Source of the DNA: Paenibacillus sedimenti
GTDB lineage: Bacteria > Bacillota > Bacilli > Paenibacillales > NBRC-103111
Assembly: GCF_014534655.1 (NCBI RefSeq)
Contig: NZ_JACVVD010000003.1
Span: 310,001-374,000, forward strand
Length of the DNA stretch: 64,000 nucleotides
Reading direction: 5' to 3'
Part shown: one piece after another, positions 1 through 8,595 of the stretch
Layout of the letters: each line of letters opens with the position of its first letter
Numbering within the stretch: the stretch's first letter is position 1
Translations under genes and position numbers: made by a program
Notes under the pieces: generated by a model
Told to the model about the DNA's origin: nothing
The model's input: the letters and a program-made list of their open reading frames with translations, nothing else
Database searches by the model: none

Positions 1-144
1 TCCATGTAACTTACATTCCGGGAAAAATAAGTCGCCGCTGTTTGCAGAATTGCTCTATTGTACGAACCGGCTCTCGTGCTGCCGCATAATCCGATGATTC
101 GAATTCCTTGTCCCTTTTTTTCCATTCCGGATCCCCCTTCCAAG

Positions 145-897
145 TTATTTCCCGCCCGTAACGCGTATCATTTCGCCGTTGACGAAAGAGTTTGCGGCCG
201 AACCGAGAAATGCAATCAACGCAGCAACATCGTCTGGCGTTCCAAGTCGACGCGCGGGGAGAGATGAGGCGAACTTCTCCAGCATATCGGGAGGGAAAGA
301 TTCCAAATTTCGTTCAGTTAGCGTTAAACCGGGCATGACAACATTGGAGAATATCCCCTCGCTCGCAAGTTCAACTGCAAGAGCTCTGCTGAATCCGTGC
401 AATCCGGCCTTCGCCGTCATATAGGAAGATGCGCCGGCCATTCCGTCTTCCGCGATCTCCGACGAGACATGCACGATACGTCCCCATTGACCGCCTTTCA
501 TGAACGGCAGAACCGATTTGGTGACCAGATAGGTCGCTTTCAGATTATGGTCGATCATCCGATACCAATCCTCCGGGTCCCCTTCCTCAACACGAACGGG
601 TCGCCGCTCGCCGGTCACCGCATTATTGACAAGAACGGATATCGATCCATATTTCTCGCTTATTCCCGCAATTGCCTCGTGGATGGAGGCTGCTCTGGTT
701 AGATCCATTTGCACGGCTTCAGCTAAACCGCCCCGTTCACGAATTTCCTTTACAACCTCTGATGAAGCAAAAGAATCGTTCGCATAAGTGAGCACGACGC
801 TGGCTCCTTCCGCTCCATACCTAAGAACGGTGGCCTTGCCAATTCCTTTTGAACCGCCGGTCACCAATACAACTTTGCCATATAATCCAAGATCCAT
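145..897 (-). CDS. SDR family NAD(P)-dependent oxidoreductase
   Basis: Short-chain dehydrogenase/reductase of 250 residues, the usual length for a classical SDR. The Rossmann glycine motif TGGSKGIG lies near residue 13, the NNA motif near residue 87, a catalytic Ser in HVSSE and the Tyr/Lys pair in SYMTAK, so the active site looks complete. The ATG at 895-897 was chosen over a longer upstream reading because AGGAGG sits about 7 bases before it. It lies downstream of, and on the same strand as, a TetR gene, and an LmrA/YxaF-like box covers its promoter region. That suggests drug- or flavonoid-inducible expression. The substrate is unknown. Confidence 0.88.
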   Translation of the reverse strand: MDLGLYGKVVLVTGGSKGIGKATVLRYGAEGASVVLTYANDSFASSEVVKEIRERGGLAEAVQMDLTRAASIHEAIAGISEKYGSISVLVNNAVTGERRPVRVEEGDPEDWYRMIDHNLKATYLVTKSVLPFMKGGQWGRIVHVSSEIAEDGMAGASSYMTAKAGLHGFSRALAVELASEGIFSNVVMPGLTLTERNLESFPPDMLEKFASSLPARRLGTPDDVAALIAFLGSAANSFVNGEMIRVTGGK

Positions 898-919
898 ATC
901 TCTTCCTCCTAAAACATAA

Positions 920-938
920 GTAGACCAGTCAATATAAT
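920..938. promoter_or_regulatory. LmrA/YxaF-type operator before the SDR gene
   Basis: The string TAGACCAGTCAATATAAT resembles, as I recall it, the B. subtilis LmrA/YxaF box (ATAGACCAGTCACTATA-type). It lies 23 bases upstream of the SDR start. A second copy precedes the TetR gene, so one repressor probably controls both. Confidence 0.6.
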
Positions 939-998
939 TTTGCGAGAAAAGAAACCAACAACATACCGACGTTTGCCGACTATTGCTGGCATTCAGGG

Positions 999-1583
999 TC
1001 AAACTTGTTTGCGTGCTTGCTCAATCAACTGCTTCAATTCTTCCGCAATGAATAGCATCGGCTCAGAGCTTCGATACGTGCGGCATAGTACGACCGCACC
1101 TTCAATTGAGGCCGTTATAAGCGTTGCGATCCGAGTCGCTTTGTCGGACATCATTCCATGCTCGATGAGCATGCTTTCGTAAGCGGATCGCCAAGCCATA
1201 TAAATCTCGCCGCATACTTTTCGGAGTCTCTCGCTGATATGTGCGGTCTCGAGGGCAACGGAGGCAATTGAACCCGCTTTAATAAAATCGGAGTGCTCGA
1301 ATTTACTGGCCACATATGTAATGATAGCGTATATGGCTTCAGCCGGGTCTGTCGTATTCGCTAGCGCTTTTCGAATTTGTTCGGTTACCGCCTGCCCATG
1401 AATGGCAACCGATTCTGCGACGAGCTCCTCTTTCCCGTTTGGAAAATAGTAGTACAACGATCCCTTGGGCGCTCCTCCCTCCTTTATGATTTGATTCAAG
1501 CCTGTGGCGTGATAGCCCTGAAGCTCAACCAGATGGGAAGTTGCTTGAATCAAGCGCTCGCGGGCCGACATTGTTCGTTCCAT
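999..1583 (-). CDS. TetR/AcrR repressor, LmrA/YxaF-like
   Basis: A 194-residue TetR-family regulator. The N-terminal helix-turn-helix spans about residues 5-50 and includes the LYYYFPNGKEEL signature typical of the LmrA/YxaF branch (YYYFPxGKEEL). The C-terminal ligand-binding half is all-helical and unassigned. ATG at 1583 follows AAGGGAA. The gene precedes the SDR on the same strand, with an operator-like box upstream of each gene, so autoregulation plus control of the SDR is inferred. In B. subtilis the relatives respond to flavonoids or lincomycin-type drugs; the ligand here is unknown. Confidence 0.87.
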   Translation of the reverse strand: MERTMSARERLIQATSHLVELQGYHATGLNQIIKEGGAPKGSLYYYFPNGKEELVAESVAIHGQAVTEQIRKALANTTDPAEAIYAIITYVASKFEHSDFIKAGSIASVALETAHISERLRKVCGEIYMAWRSAYESMLIEHGMMSDKATRIATLITASIEGAVVLCRTYRSSEPMLFIAEELKQLIEQARKQV

Positions 1584-1609
1584 TGTTAAGTTCCCTTCCG
1601 AATTATAAC

Positions 1610-1629
1610 GATTGGTCTATATATAGATT
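1610..1629. promoter_or_regulatory. LmrA/YxaF-type operator before the TetR gene
   Basis: On the minus strand this reads AATCTATATATAGACCAATC. It shares the TATAGACCA(A/G)TC core with the box at 920-938. It lies 27 bases upstream of the TetR start, consistent with autorepression. Confidence 0.55.
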
Positions 1630-1669
1630 ATTCGTAATTTCCATTGATGTCAATATCCGCTACTGATTA

Positions 1670-1723
1670 CCCTTGCTTCACATCGCTACAGCGATGTGCC
1701 CCTACCAGTTGAGCTAATGCCCC
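1670..1723 (-). other. tRNA-like fossil, 5' half
   Basis: On the minus strand the sequence starts GGGGCATTAGCTCAACTGGTAG, like a tRNA acceptor strand plus D arm. A stem CACATCGC/GCGATGTG follows at the anticodon-arm position. The loop size is wrong and no TPsiC arm or 3' acceptor strand follows, so it is not a functional tRNA. It lies about 110 bases downstream of a broken CBO0543-like gene. Confidence 0.5.
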
Positions 1724-1836
1724 TCAATTCATATCATATGATGCCTGACACCAATTCGCGTGTTGTCATGTCAATAACTTCCATTCGCAATTTTAATTTT
1801 TGGAATATATCATTATACCCTCGATAACTTACAAGA

Positions 1837-2619
1837 TTAACTCGCGCTTGTGTCGGGCACTTCATTTTTCCGAACCAAATGGACAAATGCTTGTCCAATT
1901 AGTAAAACCAATACATTTGTCACTGTCAAATACACGAAATGCCAATAGGTTCGGACCTGCATAATATGCATCTTGAATAAAACAAGATCTATGGTTAAGA
2001 ACCCTGCGATTGCAGCCGCTTTCCAAAACCATCGTGCACGAACCATGATAAGGATGGTAAGTAAGATGGCAACGTACAAAGTCATTGGTATACGCAGCAT
2101 GAAGGCTGGCACCCCCAGCGCTTCTACCCACTTAATGGTAACTTTGCCGCTAGCAAAATACTGGAATATGATAATCGACATCTGACCTCTTGAAAAGAAC
2201 AATATGGCAAGCAATGTGAAGAATGAAAGGACTCGTTCGTGACGACAGTTCAACCGGCGAAACCATGCTTTTGAAAAAGGGAAAAATACCAGAAGACCGA
2301 TGGATGTATAAAGCGTTTTCCACCAGATTTGGTGGTAAATACCCAACTTCACAAATAGCATCTCAATTACTGCAAAAATACCGGTTATCACAACGATCCA
2401 TCCCCATCCGAGTTCAAAAACAGCGATAAGGACCGCTGAAGAAGGTAGGGAGAATAAATCGGAAACGGTCATACCTAAAAGACAGTCACCCACTTTATCT
2501 TGGATGAGTCCCGGTTAAAACAGCGGGAACATCATCATTTTTCTTGATTTTATGTAGGTAATGACGGTTAATATTATGCTAATCAAGACAACGGCAAGGT
2601 ACCCATACATACCTGACAT
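1837..2619 (-). pseudogene. CBO0543-like membrane protein, interrupted by an in-frame stop
   Basis: A good ribosome site (AGGAAGAAGGG) precedes ATG at 2619. The frame runs 34 codons with one membrane segment and stops at TAA (2515-2517). The same frame then reopens and runs to 1837 with five or six hydrophobic segments. The motif EMLFVKLGIYHQIWWKT matches the conserved E...LGIY region of the CBO0543-type membrane family, as I recognise it. Compared with the paralogue at 12319-13194, about 25 residues are missing near the stop. A GTG at 2493 could restart translation but has no good ribosome site. The function of the family is unknown. Degraded gene is the best reading; a sequencing error at 2515 is possible. 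Confidence 0.6.
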
Positions 2620-2821
2620 GGTATTCCCTTCTTCCTAATAATCATTAGTTCTATGCTTTCCACGATTTGGCGTGTTTAGTCACGACTTCCGAACTTGGGA
2701 GTCATATACGTGTTTTATGTTTTGTTTGCTAGATTTTGTTCTAATTACTCCTTGCCACCAATGATATGTGGAATTTTATTCCATTATCTAAGAATACCCG
2801 ATAGATACCCTACACCATAAG

Positions 2822-2850
2822 AAAAACCCACGTCAAATGTGACATGAGTT
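2822..2850 (-). terminator. Terminator after the DUF488 gene
   Basis: On the minus strand AACTCATGTCA pairs with TGACGTGGGTT around a 4-base loop, followed by TTTTTC. The 2620-2821 stretch before it holds no convincing gene. Confidence 0.7.
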
Positions 2851-2957
2851 CTGGTATTGAACTTGATAACCCATTTCTGACGATATAGACGCCGTGTTCC
2901 TCCGCTATCGCTCCTTCCGTGTGGGACTGAACAAGCGCCGTGGAAAAGGTGACTCAC

Positions 2958-3401
2958 CTAAACCAAGTGAACTACTCGAATATCCTTCTTATGCTGATTC
3001 AGATACTCTGCTAGCAATCTTCTGTGGCAGTGATGCGGCTTATCCTCGCTACACAAAAAGCAGTTTACTTCATCAGCTAATACATCATCTATGCGATTTT
3101 CGATTTTTCTATTTGCAAGCAAGTCCATATATCGCTTCTCGTACTCCTCCCAAGTCATCTGCTTCTTTTTATAGGCGTTAAGGATGTCTTCAGTCGGTGC
3201 CAGCGATAAATCATGATAATAAGAGATTCCAACAAGCTTCATGACATATTCAAGATCGCCTTTTTTTGCATAACCGGACAATTGAGATGTATTATTTAGA
3301 CGTGTGTCAATGAGATGCGTAACGCCAGCACCCTTCAAAAGTTCAACAAACTGCTGCAGACTTTTTTTAGCAAAACCAATTGTACAGACGTCTTGTTTCA
3401 T
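2958..3401 (-). CDS. DUF488 family protein
   Basis: A 147-residue DUF488 protein. Family marks are the N-terminal CTIGFAKKS strand, LIDTRLNNTSQLSGYAKKGDL in the middle, and the C-terminal FLCSEDKPHHCHRRLLAEYL, in which Cys and His residues cluster (CSE...HCHR). ATG at 3401 follows AGGAGATCAGT and starts at the conserved domain. It sits 54 bases downstream of a DUF5131 gene on the same strand, and the pair likely forms one transcript ending at the hairpin near 2822. DUF488 proteins have no firmly established activity; a nucleic-acid role has been proposed. Confidence 0.85.
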   Translation of the reverse strand: MKQDVCTIGFAKKSLQQFVELLKGAGVTHLIDTRLNNTSQLSGYAKKGDLEYVMKLVGISYYHDLSLAPTEDILNAYKKKQMTWEEYEKRYMDLLANRKIENRIDDVLADEVNCFLCSEDKPHHCHRRLLAEYLNQHKKDIRVVHLV

Positions 3402-3455
3402 TACTGATCTCCTAAACCCATATTTAATAGGCTCGAACCTCTTCACCGCAACTAT

Positions 3456-4160
3456 TCATTCTGGAAACTCATTCCATTCCCGACCATCGAGCAGCCTTCC
3501 ATTTCTGTGCTTCATCACACCGCCCCACTGCTTAAAAAAGAACGGAATCTCTGCGACTTGACATTGATTTAATAATAATCGAACCCAGCTTGCATCTATT
3601 GGTCTGGCACCCGGTCCAGATTCTCCCCCTGCAATTACCCAATGAATATCTTGAAGGTTTACATTTTCTAATGGACCAATTAGCGGCTCACATGATAAAA
3701 ATCGTACTCTTGATGGTACTTGTCTGAGTACATCAATTCTGTTAATAACACGTGAGTCTTCGACACTTGTTCCTAACCATATGTTGTCTGTCCAAATAAA
3801 TTGGTTTGCCAAACGAGCAGCTCTTTCCGGTCGCTTCGTCAGAATCTGATAAGTGTGCATTGGGGTCTTATTCATGACATCAAATACTTTTTCAATAAAT
3901 TGCTCAGACATTGCTTCGTGGAATAAGTCTGACATTGAATTAACAAAAACCTTTTTAGGTCGTTTCCAAGTAAACGGTAAATCAAGCGCTTCGGGATGTT
4001 CTTGTGGTTCAAAGCCATTAACGTACCTCGGATTTCCCATCGCTTGTAATCTCTTTGCCATTCGTTCAGCATAACAATTCTTGCATCCTGCACTAACCTT
4101 ACTGCAACCAGTTGTAGGATTCCATGTCATGTCCGTCCATTCAATTTTTGTTTCGGACAT
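3456..4160 (-). CDS. DUF5131 (phage Gp37/Gp68-like) protein
   Basis: A 234-residue member of the Gp37/Gp68 family. The start MSETKIEWTDMTWNPTTGC is highly characteristic. It is followed by a three-cysteine cluster, GCSKVSAGCKNCYAE (C-x6-C-x2-C, residues 19-29), which may hold an iron-sulfur cluster as in radical-SAM-like enzymes. Later conserved blocks are NSMSDLFHE, ILTKRPERA, LGTSVED, SCEPLIGP, VIAGGESGPGARP and FFFKQWGG. The family occurs in phages and near TcmP-type partners, but no TcmP gene is visible here; the neighbour is DUF488. A Fe-S or radical-SAM role is inference. ATG at 4160 follows AAGGAGGCG. Confidence 0.88.
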   Translation of the reverse strand: MSETKIEWTDMTWNPTTGCSKVSAGCKNCYAERMAKRLQAMGNPRYVNGFEPQEHPEALDLPFTWKRPKKVFVNSMSDLFHEAMSEQFIEKVFDVMNKTPMHTYQILTKRPERAARLANQFIWTDNIWLGTSVEDSRVINRIDVLRQVPSRVRFLSCEPLIGPLENVNLQDIHWVIAGGESGPGARPIDASWVRLLLNQCQVAEIPFFFKQWGGVMKHRNGRLLDGREWNEFPE

Positions 4161-4329
4161 TTTGTCGCCTCCTTAGATTCTCAACTAAAAGAGAGATAAC
4201 TGTGTCCAGCCCTATAGGATTCTATCAATTCAAATCAAAGCCAGTTGCATAGATTAATAGTTTGCGCAAAATGGGTCGAGATAGGAAGCATTCTTTGCCG
4301 CGGAGCCTGAATATGCTTATCTATGGCAA

Positions 4330-4377
4330 AAAAACCTCCATCGCCACCGGATCGTCCAACAGAAGATGAAGGTTTTT
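4330..4377 (-). terminator. Terminator after the DinB gene (4440-4943)
   Basis: AAAACCTTCATC and GATGGAGGTTTTTTT pair on the minus strand around a 22-base loop. The stem is nearly symmetrical, so it may also act on the other strand. The rest of the 4161-4439 gap shows nothing I can support. Confidence 0.7.
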
Positions 4378-4439
4378 ATAGAAATTTTTGTATAGAATTA
4401 CACTCTTAAATGAGCAACTCAACCTCTAGCTGATGATCA

Positions 4440-4943
4440 TCAAACAACGGGAGCTTCCATCCCCATTGCGGCCCATTCTTCTTTGGCAGGACCAAATATC
4501 CCGGGTATCGTTAAGCCGGCTTGCCGCATCAAGACCGTCATTTGACCGCGATGGTGAACCTCATGCATCAGAAAAGCGCTTAATGTAAACCCGTTTTTCC
4601 AAGGTTCCCCAAACAGGTTAACCTCCAGCTGCAAGGTTTCATCCGTCCATTGGGTACGGATCGCCTCCAGCATGGATTGAACGGCTGTCCGGTAGGTTGC
4701 GGCGATTTCGGCGGCCGATGCAGGCGGCTCGGAATATGCATAAGGTGCATCGAACTGCAGCCCTGTGCGGTGAAGCATATCTGGAACCGTGGTCACGGTA
4801 TGCCAGGCCAGTCTTCCGAGCGTCCGGTAACCGGGCAACACCTCCTGTTCTAAAGATGCGTCGGTCAAGAGGTCCAGCAGCTTCTGCGTGCCCTCCGCTT
4901 CGTAAGTGTACTCGTCTATAAAACTTTGCAACGATGTGTACAT
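4440..4943 (-). CDS. DinB family protein
   Basis: A 167-residue DinB/DfsB-like four-helix protein. Metal-ligand histidines are in LAWHTVTTVP (about residue 48) and MHEVHHRGQM (about residues 127-132), the usual DinB pattern of three His. These proteins often act as metal-dependent thiol transferases or stay uncharacterised. ATG at 4943 follows AAGGAGG with 8-base spacing. Downstream on the same strand of the WYL regulator (5053-5988), 109 bases away, so co-expression or direct control is plausible but unproven. Confidence 0.87.
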   Translation of the reverse strand: MYTSLQSFIDEYTYEAEGTQKLLDLLTDASLEQEVLPGYRTLGRLAWHTVTTVPDMLHRTGLQFDAPYAYSEPPASAAEIAATYRTAVQSMLEAIRTQWTDETLQLEVNLFGEPWKNGFTLSAFLMHEVHHRGQMTVLMRQAGLTIPGIFGPAKEEWAAMGMEAPVV

Positions 4944-5052
4944 AATGATAGCCTCCTTGTCGTTTTTATCAGGCCTGGGATCTGCCCGGCAGATTTAGTA
5001 TGAACGAGGTCCACTGACAGCGTATTGTCAGCAGAATTTGCCGAATTGAAAA

Positions 5053-5988
5053 TTACTTGTACAATTCAGCAACCCGACTGGCTTGGCCGCTGATTTCATC
5101 GGCGAGAGACTTCGGCTCCAGCACGCGCAGATCCGGCCCGTAACTAAGCAGCATTCCGTAGAGCCAATTATCTTCCGGAAACTCTGACCTGACCAGCAGC
5201 GATCCGTCCTCCTCCACCGTCATTTGCTCCGGGCCAAAGAACTCTTCAACCCGCACTCTAACTCTCGGATGAAAACAAAGTACCATCGTTATGTATGACC
5301 GCGTGTCCCGCTGCCCCCATCTGGCATCCAGATCTTCCAGACGCTCCTTCCGCCGTGGGAATACTTCCATATCGACACGGAGCTTCCGGATGCGGGACAA
5401 CTTGAATGTCCGGCAATCCTTTCTTAGCCGGCAGTAGGCGTATAAGTACCACGCGCTTCCTTTCCAGGCAAGCCCTATCGGCTCAACGGCCCTCTCCCCC
5501 ATATCTCCTTCGGGATTGGAGTATGTAAGCCAAACGACGTTCCTGTTCCTGGCAGCCAGCCGAAGCTCGGCCAGCTTGTCCTTGTCCGCCTCCACCCTCG
5601 TCCAAGGGCTCAAACCTATAATCAGCTGCTCCCCCGCTTCTTCCATTCGATGCTGCTCGTTTTTGGCAATCAGCGCGCTGATCTTGGCCAGCAGATGATC
5701 CATTTGCCCATCCTGCAGGGTCGACTGCATGCCTTTTAGGGCCGTTACTAAAGACGACAGGTCATCGAGGGTAACGATCTGTCTTTCTATGCGATATTCG
5801 TCCATAATCTCGTAGCCGCCGTCCACCCCCGCAAAAGATGCAATGGGGATATCCGCGGCATTGATCGCCTCGATATCCCTGTAAATCGTGCGCAGCGAGA
5901 CCTCAAACCGCTCGGCCAGTTCTTGGGCTCCCACTCTCTTGCGGCTGAGCAGAAGCATGGTGATACCTAGCAATCGTTGGAGCTTCAA
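5053..5988 (-). CDS. YafY-type HTH/WYL transcriptional regulator
   Basis: A 311-residue DeoR-like regulator. The winged helix-turn-helix is residues 1-60 (ELAERFEVSLRTIYRDIEAI), followed by a WYL domain from about 140 to 220 with the WYLYAYCRLRKDCRTFKLSRI core and a C-terminal WCX segment. It starts with TTG at 5988, supported by GGGAGG nine bases upstream. WYL domains sense ligands or nucleic acid. The next gene on the strand is DinB. The 5989-6287 gap after it holds only a weak inverted repeat (CCCATATC...GATATGGGG near 6110-6165) and no gene. Confidence 0.87.
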   Translation of the reverse strand: MKLQRLLGITMLLLSRKRVGAQELAERFEVSLRTIYRDIEAINAADIPIASFAGVDGGYEIMDEYRIERQIVTLDDLSSLVTALKGMQSTLQDGQMDHLLAKISALIAKNEQHRMEEAGEQLIIGLSPWTRVEADKDKLAELRLAARNRNVVWLTYSNPEGDMGERAVEPIGLAWKGSAWYLYAYCRLRKDCRTFKLSRIRKLRVDMEVFPRRKERLEDLDARWGQRDTRSYITMVLCFHPRVRVRVEEFFGPEQMTVEEDGSLLVRSEFPEDNWLYGMLLSYGPDLRVLEPKSLADEISGQASRVAELYK

Positions 5989-6287
5989 TGATAGGGACCT
6001 CCCAGGATAAGTCTTTTACATTATTTTACCAAACGCATCCTGCTGCATAAAGATTTCTTTCTGCTTATCGAAGCTTCGGCCGAGTACATGAACAACACAA
6101 AAAAGCCTCCCATATCGCGCGTCGTTTGCTAACGCAGGAGAGGACTTGTATCGTTGATATGGGGACAAAAGGGGCTTTCCCATAAGGGTTAGCCCTTGAA
6201 GATGAAAAGTGATGTCAGTGCTCGACAAGTTATCATTAAACCGGATGCTTGCTTCAGAAAAGTAATCGATTGGGATTGTGTTCGGAC

Positions 6288-7301
6288 TTAGAATTTGATG
6301 CAGATTTTCCCAAAATGCGAGCCCTTCGTCATGTAATGCAGAGCATCAATAGCGTGTTCGAACGGAAAAATACAGTCAATGATCGGGCGAAGCCCACTCT
6401 GTTCGATTGCCCGATTCATCGTCTCAAACATGTCGCGACTTCCGACATTGATCGCTTGAAGCCTTGCTTTCCTTAGAATTGCGGGGATGATATCAAATCC
6501 TTCCACACGGAAACCCGATAGACCGCCAACCATACTGATTTGTCCTCCAACCCGCAGCGCTGAGATTGAGCGGTTCAAAGTAGCAGAGCCGCCAAGATCG
6601 ACGATATGGTCCGCTCCACGGCCATTCGTCTGTTCAAGAACGATCTTATTCCAATCAGGTGTTTGTTTATAATTGATACCAAAATCCGCACCAAGACCCT
6701 TCGCCCGCTCCAATTTATCGTCGCTGCTTGATGTTACGATCACGGTGGCCCCGTGAAGCTTGGCGAATTGAAGCGCGAACAAGGAGACGCCGCCGGTCCC
6801 TTGTACGATAACTGTTTCTCCGGCTTTGATTTTGCCTTCTTCAACGACAGCATGCCATGCCGTTACGCCTGCACAAGGGAGTGCGGACGCTTCTTCATCC
6901 GTCAAAAGATTCGGTACGAGAACCAATCCTTGCTCGGGAAGCACGGCGTATTCCGCGAGCAGCCCGTCCAACGGACTGCCTAATGTACTTACCCAATTTT
7001 CTTGTGTAGGTTCTCCAGATATCCAGCTTTGGGTAAAAATTCCGCTCACCCTGTCACCTGTCTTGAACCTGGATACTTGCTCTCCCAAGGCGACAACTTC
7101 GCCAACACCGTCAGATATCGGAATGAATGGCATCCTCAAATTCGGGTTATAAAACCCGTCAATTACACCCAGATCTCTGGAGTTAAGGGAGACCGCACGC
7201 ATTTTAATAAGTACTTCGCCACGACCGGGAACCGGCATCGGACGTTCGGCTGCCTTTAGTTGATCGAGTCCAAATCCACTTTGAATTTCATAAGCTTTCA
7301 T
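6288..7301 (-). CDS. MDR-superfamily (zinc-type) alcohol dehydrogenase
   Basis: A 337-residue medium-chain dehydrogenase/reductase with the GroES-like fold at residues 25-120, the catalytic-domain signature PCAGVTAWHAV near 147, and the nucleotide-binding motif GTGGVSLFALQFA near 170. It resembles the YogA/quinone-oxidoreductase-like branch that reduces aldehydes, ketones or quinones. The structural zinc cysteines of classical ADH are not evident. ATG at 7301 follows AGGAGAGG. It is divergent from an HxlR regulator (7417), with a palindrome between them, so it is likely the regulated target in an electrophile- or aldehyde-response pair. Confidence 0.87.
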   Translation of the reverse strand: MKAYEIQSGFGLDQLKAAERPMPVPGRGEVLIKMRAVSLNSRDLGVIDGFYNPNLRMPFIPISDGVGEVVALGEQVSRFKTGDRVSGIFTQSWISGEPTQENWVSTLGSPLDGLLAEYAVLPEQGLVLVPNLLTDEEASALPCAGVTAWHAVVEEGKIKAGETVIVQGTGGVSLFALQFAKLHGATVIVTSSSDDKLERAKGLGADFGINYKQTPDWNKIVLEQTNGRGADHIVDLGGSATLNRSISALRVGGQISMVGGLSGFRVEGFDIIPAILRKARLQAINVGSRDMFETMNRAIEQSGLRPIIDCIFPFEHAIDALHYMTKGSHFGKICIKF

Positions 7302-7367
7302 AGAAAACCTCTCCTTTTTCAAATGGTATAGACATACAATAATACATGGACTAAAATAAAGTAAGTA

Positions 7368-7384
7368 GGCACTTTGAAGTGTCC
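7368..7384. promoter_or_regulatory. Candidate HxlR operator
   Basis: GGCACTT-TG-AAGTGTCC is a near-palindrome in the 115-base divergent gap between the dehydrogenase and the HxlR gene. This is the usual location for an autoregulated HxlR site. The assignment is positional inference. Confidence 0.4.
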
Positions 7385-7416
7385 TGGGAACCTAAAGGTG
7401 CATAGGGGGACATAAA

Positions 7417-7809
7417 ATGACATCAACAAATTCGATTAAACCCGTACAACCCGACATATCGATATCAGTTTGCGGATACAGCAAAGTACTTGAAATCATT
7501 TCGAATAAGTGGACGGCGCTAGTCATCTACTCTTTGGAAGACGGTGCTATTCGTTACGGTGAAATGGGGAGACGAATCGAAGGAATATCCAAAAAAATGC
7601 TGACTCAAACACTGCGGCAACTGGAACGGGACGGGTTGGTCCAACGCGATATTACACCGTCTATTCCCCCAATCGTTGCGTATTCACTAACTCCTCTCGG
7701 TGAAACGTTGCTTCAACCCATGAGAGAGCTGAATCAATGGACGAGAGATAATTATTCGCTAGTCGAAAAGGCCAGAGCAACTTATGATCAAACTTATACC
7801 CAGGAATAA
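7417..7809 (+). CDS. HxlR family transcriptional regulator
   Basis: A 130-residue winged-helix HxlR/DUF24 protein. One N-terminal Cys in ISVCGYSKVLEIISNKWTAL (residue 19) sits where redox-sensing family members such as HypR/YodB carry their reactive cysteine. The family core RYGEMGRRIEGISKKMLTQTLRQLERDGL spans residues 46-76. ATG at 7417 follows AGGGGGA. It is divergent to the MDR dehydrogenase, so a thiol-stress switch controlling that gene is the likely role. Confidence 0.9.
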   Translation: MTSTNSIKPVQPDISISVCGYSKVLEIISNKWTALVIYSLEDGAIRYGEMGRRIEGISKKMLTQTLRQLERDGLVQRDITPSIPPIVAYSLTPLGETLLQPMRELNQWTRDNYSLVEKARATYDQTYTQE

Positions 7810-7851
7810 AGCTATAGGAATTTGAACAATAAAAAGCATTGTACAAAAAGA

Positions 7852-7878
7852 AAAACCTATGTCTGTTGACATAAGTTT
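7852..7878 (-). terminator. Terminator after the FGE-like gene
   Basis: On the minus strand AAACTTATGTC pairs with GACATAGGTTTTT around AACA, 4 bases beyond the FGE-like stop codon. Confidence 0.75.
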
Positions 7879-7881
7879 TGA

Positions 7882-8568
7882 TTATGAGCTTGATGACTTG
7901 GCAAGCCTGAATCCAAGGTCATCGATGATAAATGAAGGATGACTGCGACGACGACATGAGGCTCCACAACCTCTGGCCTCTTCCGCCCAGCTGCCACCGC
8001 GAAAAATTCGGTAAGAGCCGTATACGTTCTCATCGTATAAATCCCAACACCATTCCCACACATTCCCTAACATATCATACAGCCCCCATGCATTCGGATC
8101 CTTTCTTCCTACTTCATGGATCGTGCCACCTGAATTTTCATTATACCAGGCAATCTTATCAAGCTCTCCGTATGTATATCCTGTAGTTCCTGCTTTACAT
8201 GCGTACTGCCATTCCGCTTCTGAAGGAAGGCGATAGCCATTTGAATCCCAATCACAGATGATATCTTCACCATCATTACTTACAGAATAACACGCCTTCA
8301 AACCAACTTTCTGAGAAAGCAGATTACAAAAAGAAATCGCATCATTCCATGAAATATTCACAACCGGAGTTTGATCTTCGTCAAAAGAAATAGATGATTT
8401 TTGTGAAATGGCAAAATACAGTTCCTTAGTGACAGGGTACCGGGCAAGAAGAAACGGTTTTATTTCAACCTTCCATTTAGATGTTGTTCGATCGTCCCTT
8501 AAATCTATTTCTCCACCAGGAACTTTTACCATCGGATAATCAACAAGACTCTGAAATACATCCGACAC
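7882..8568 (-). CDS. Formylglycine-generating-enzyme-like (SUMF1) protein
   Basis: A compact 228-residue SUMF1/FGE-fold protein. Family marks are PVTKELYFAI (44-53), GYRLPSEAEWQYACKAG (111-127), WGLYDMLGNVWEWCWD (161-176), FRGGSW (189-194) and LGFRL (218-222). In true FGEs the catalytic pair is C-x4-C just after GGSY. Here GGSW is followed by Glu at the first Cys position, and only C201 (plus C205) is present, so sulfatase maturation is unlikely and another C-H hydroxylase or binding role is possible. It starts with GTG behind AGGAGGAAGATGGA. No sulfatase gene is nearby. Confidence 0.85.
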   Translation of the reverse strand: MSDVFQSLVDYPMVKVPGGEIDLRDDRTTSKWKVEIKPFLLARYPVTKELYFAISQKSSISFDEDQTPVVNISWNDAISFCNLLSQKVGLKACYSVSNDGEDIICDWDSNGYRLPSEAEWQYACKAGTTGYTYGELDKIAWYNENSGGTIHEVGRKDPNAWGLYDMLGNVWEWCWDLYDENVYGSYRIFRGGSWAEEARGCGASCRRRSHPSFIIDDLGFRLAKSSSS

Positions 8569-8595
8569 TCCATCTTCCTCCTAGTCTATCTTGTA

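Noticed and set aside
1670..1723. Possible intact tRNA on the minus strand
   Set aside because: Only the acceptor 5' strand and D arm are recognisable. The anticodon loop has a wrong size and there is no T arm.
2822..2880. Fossil of an FGE-like gene 3' end (sequence resembles the end of 7882-8568)
   Set aside because: The similarity is mostly the shared terminator shape; only about 15 bases beyond it match.
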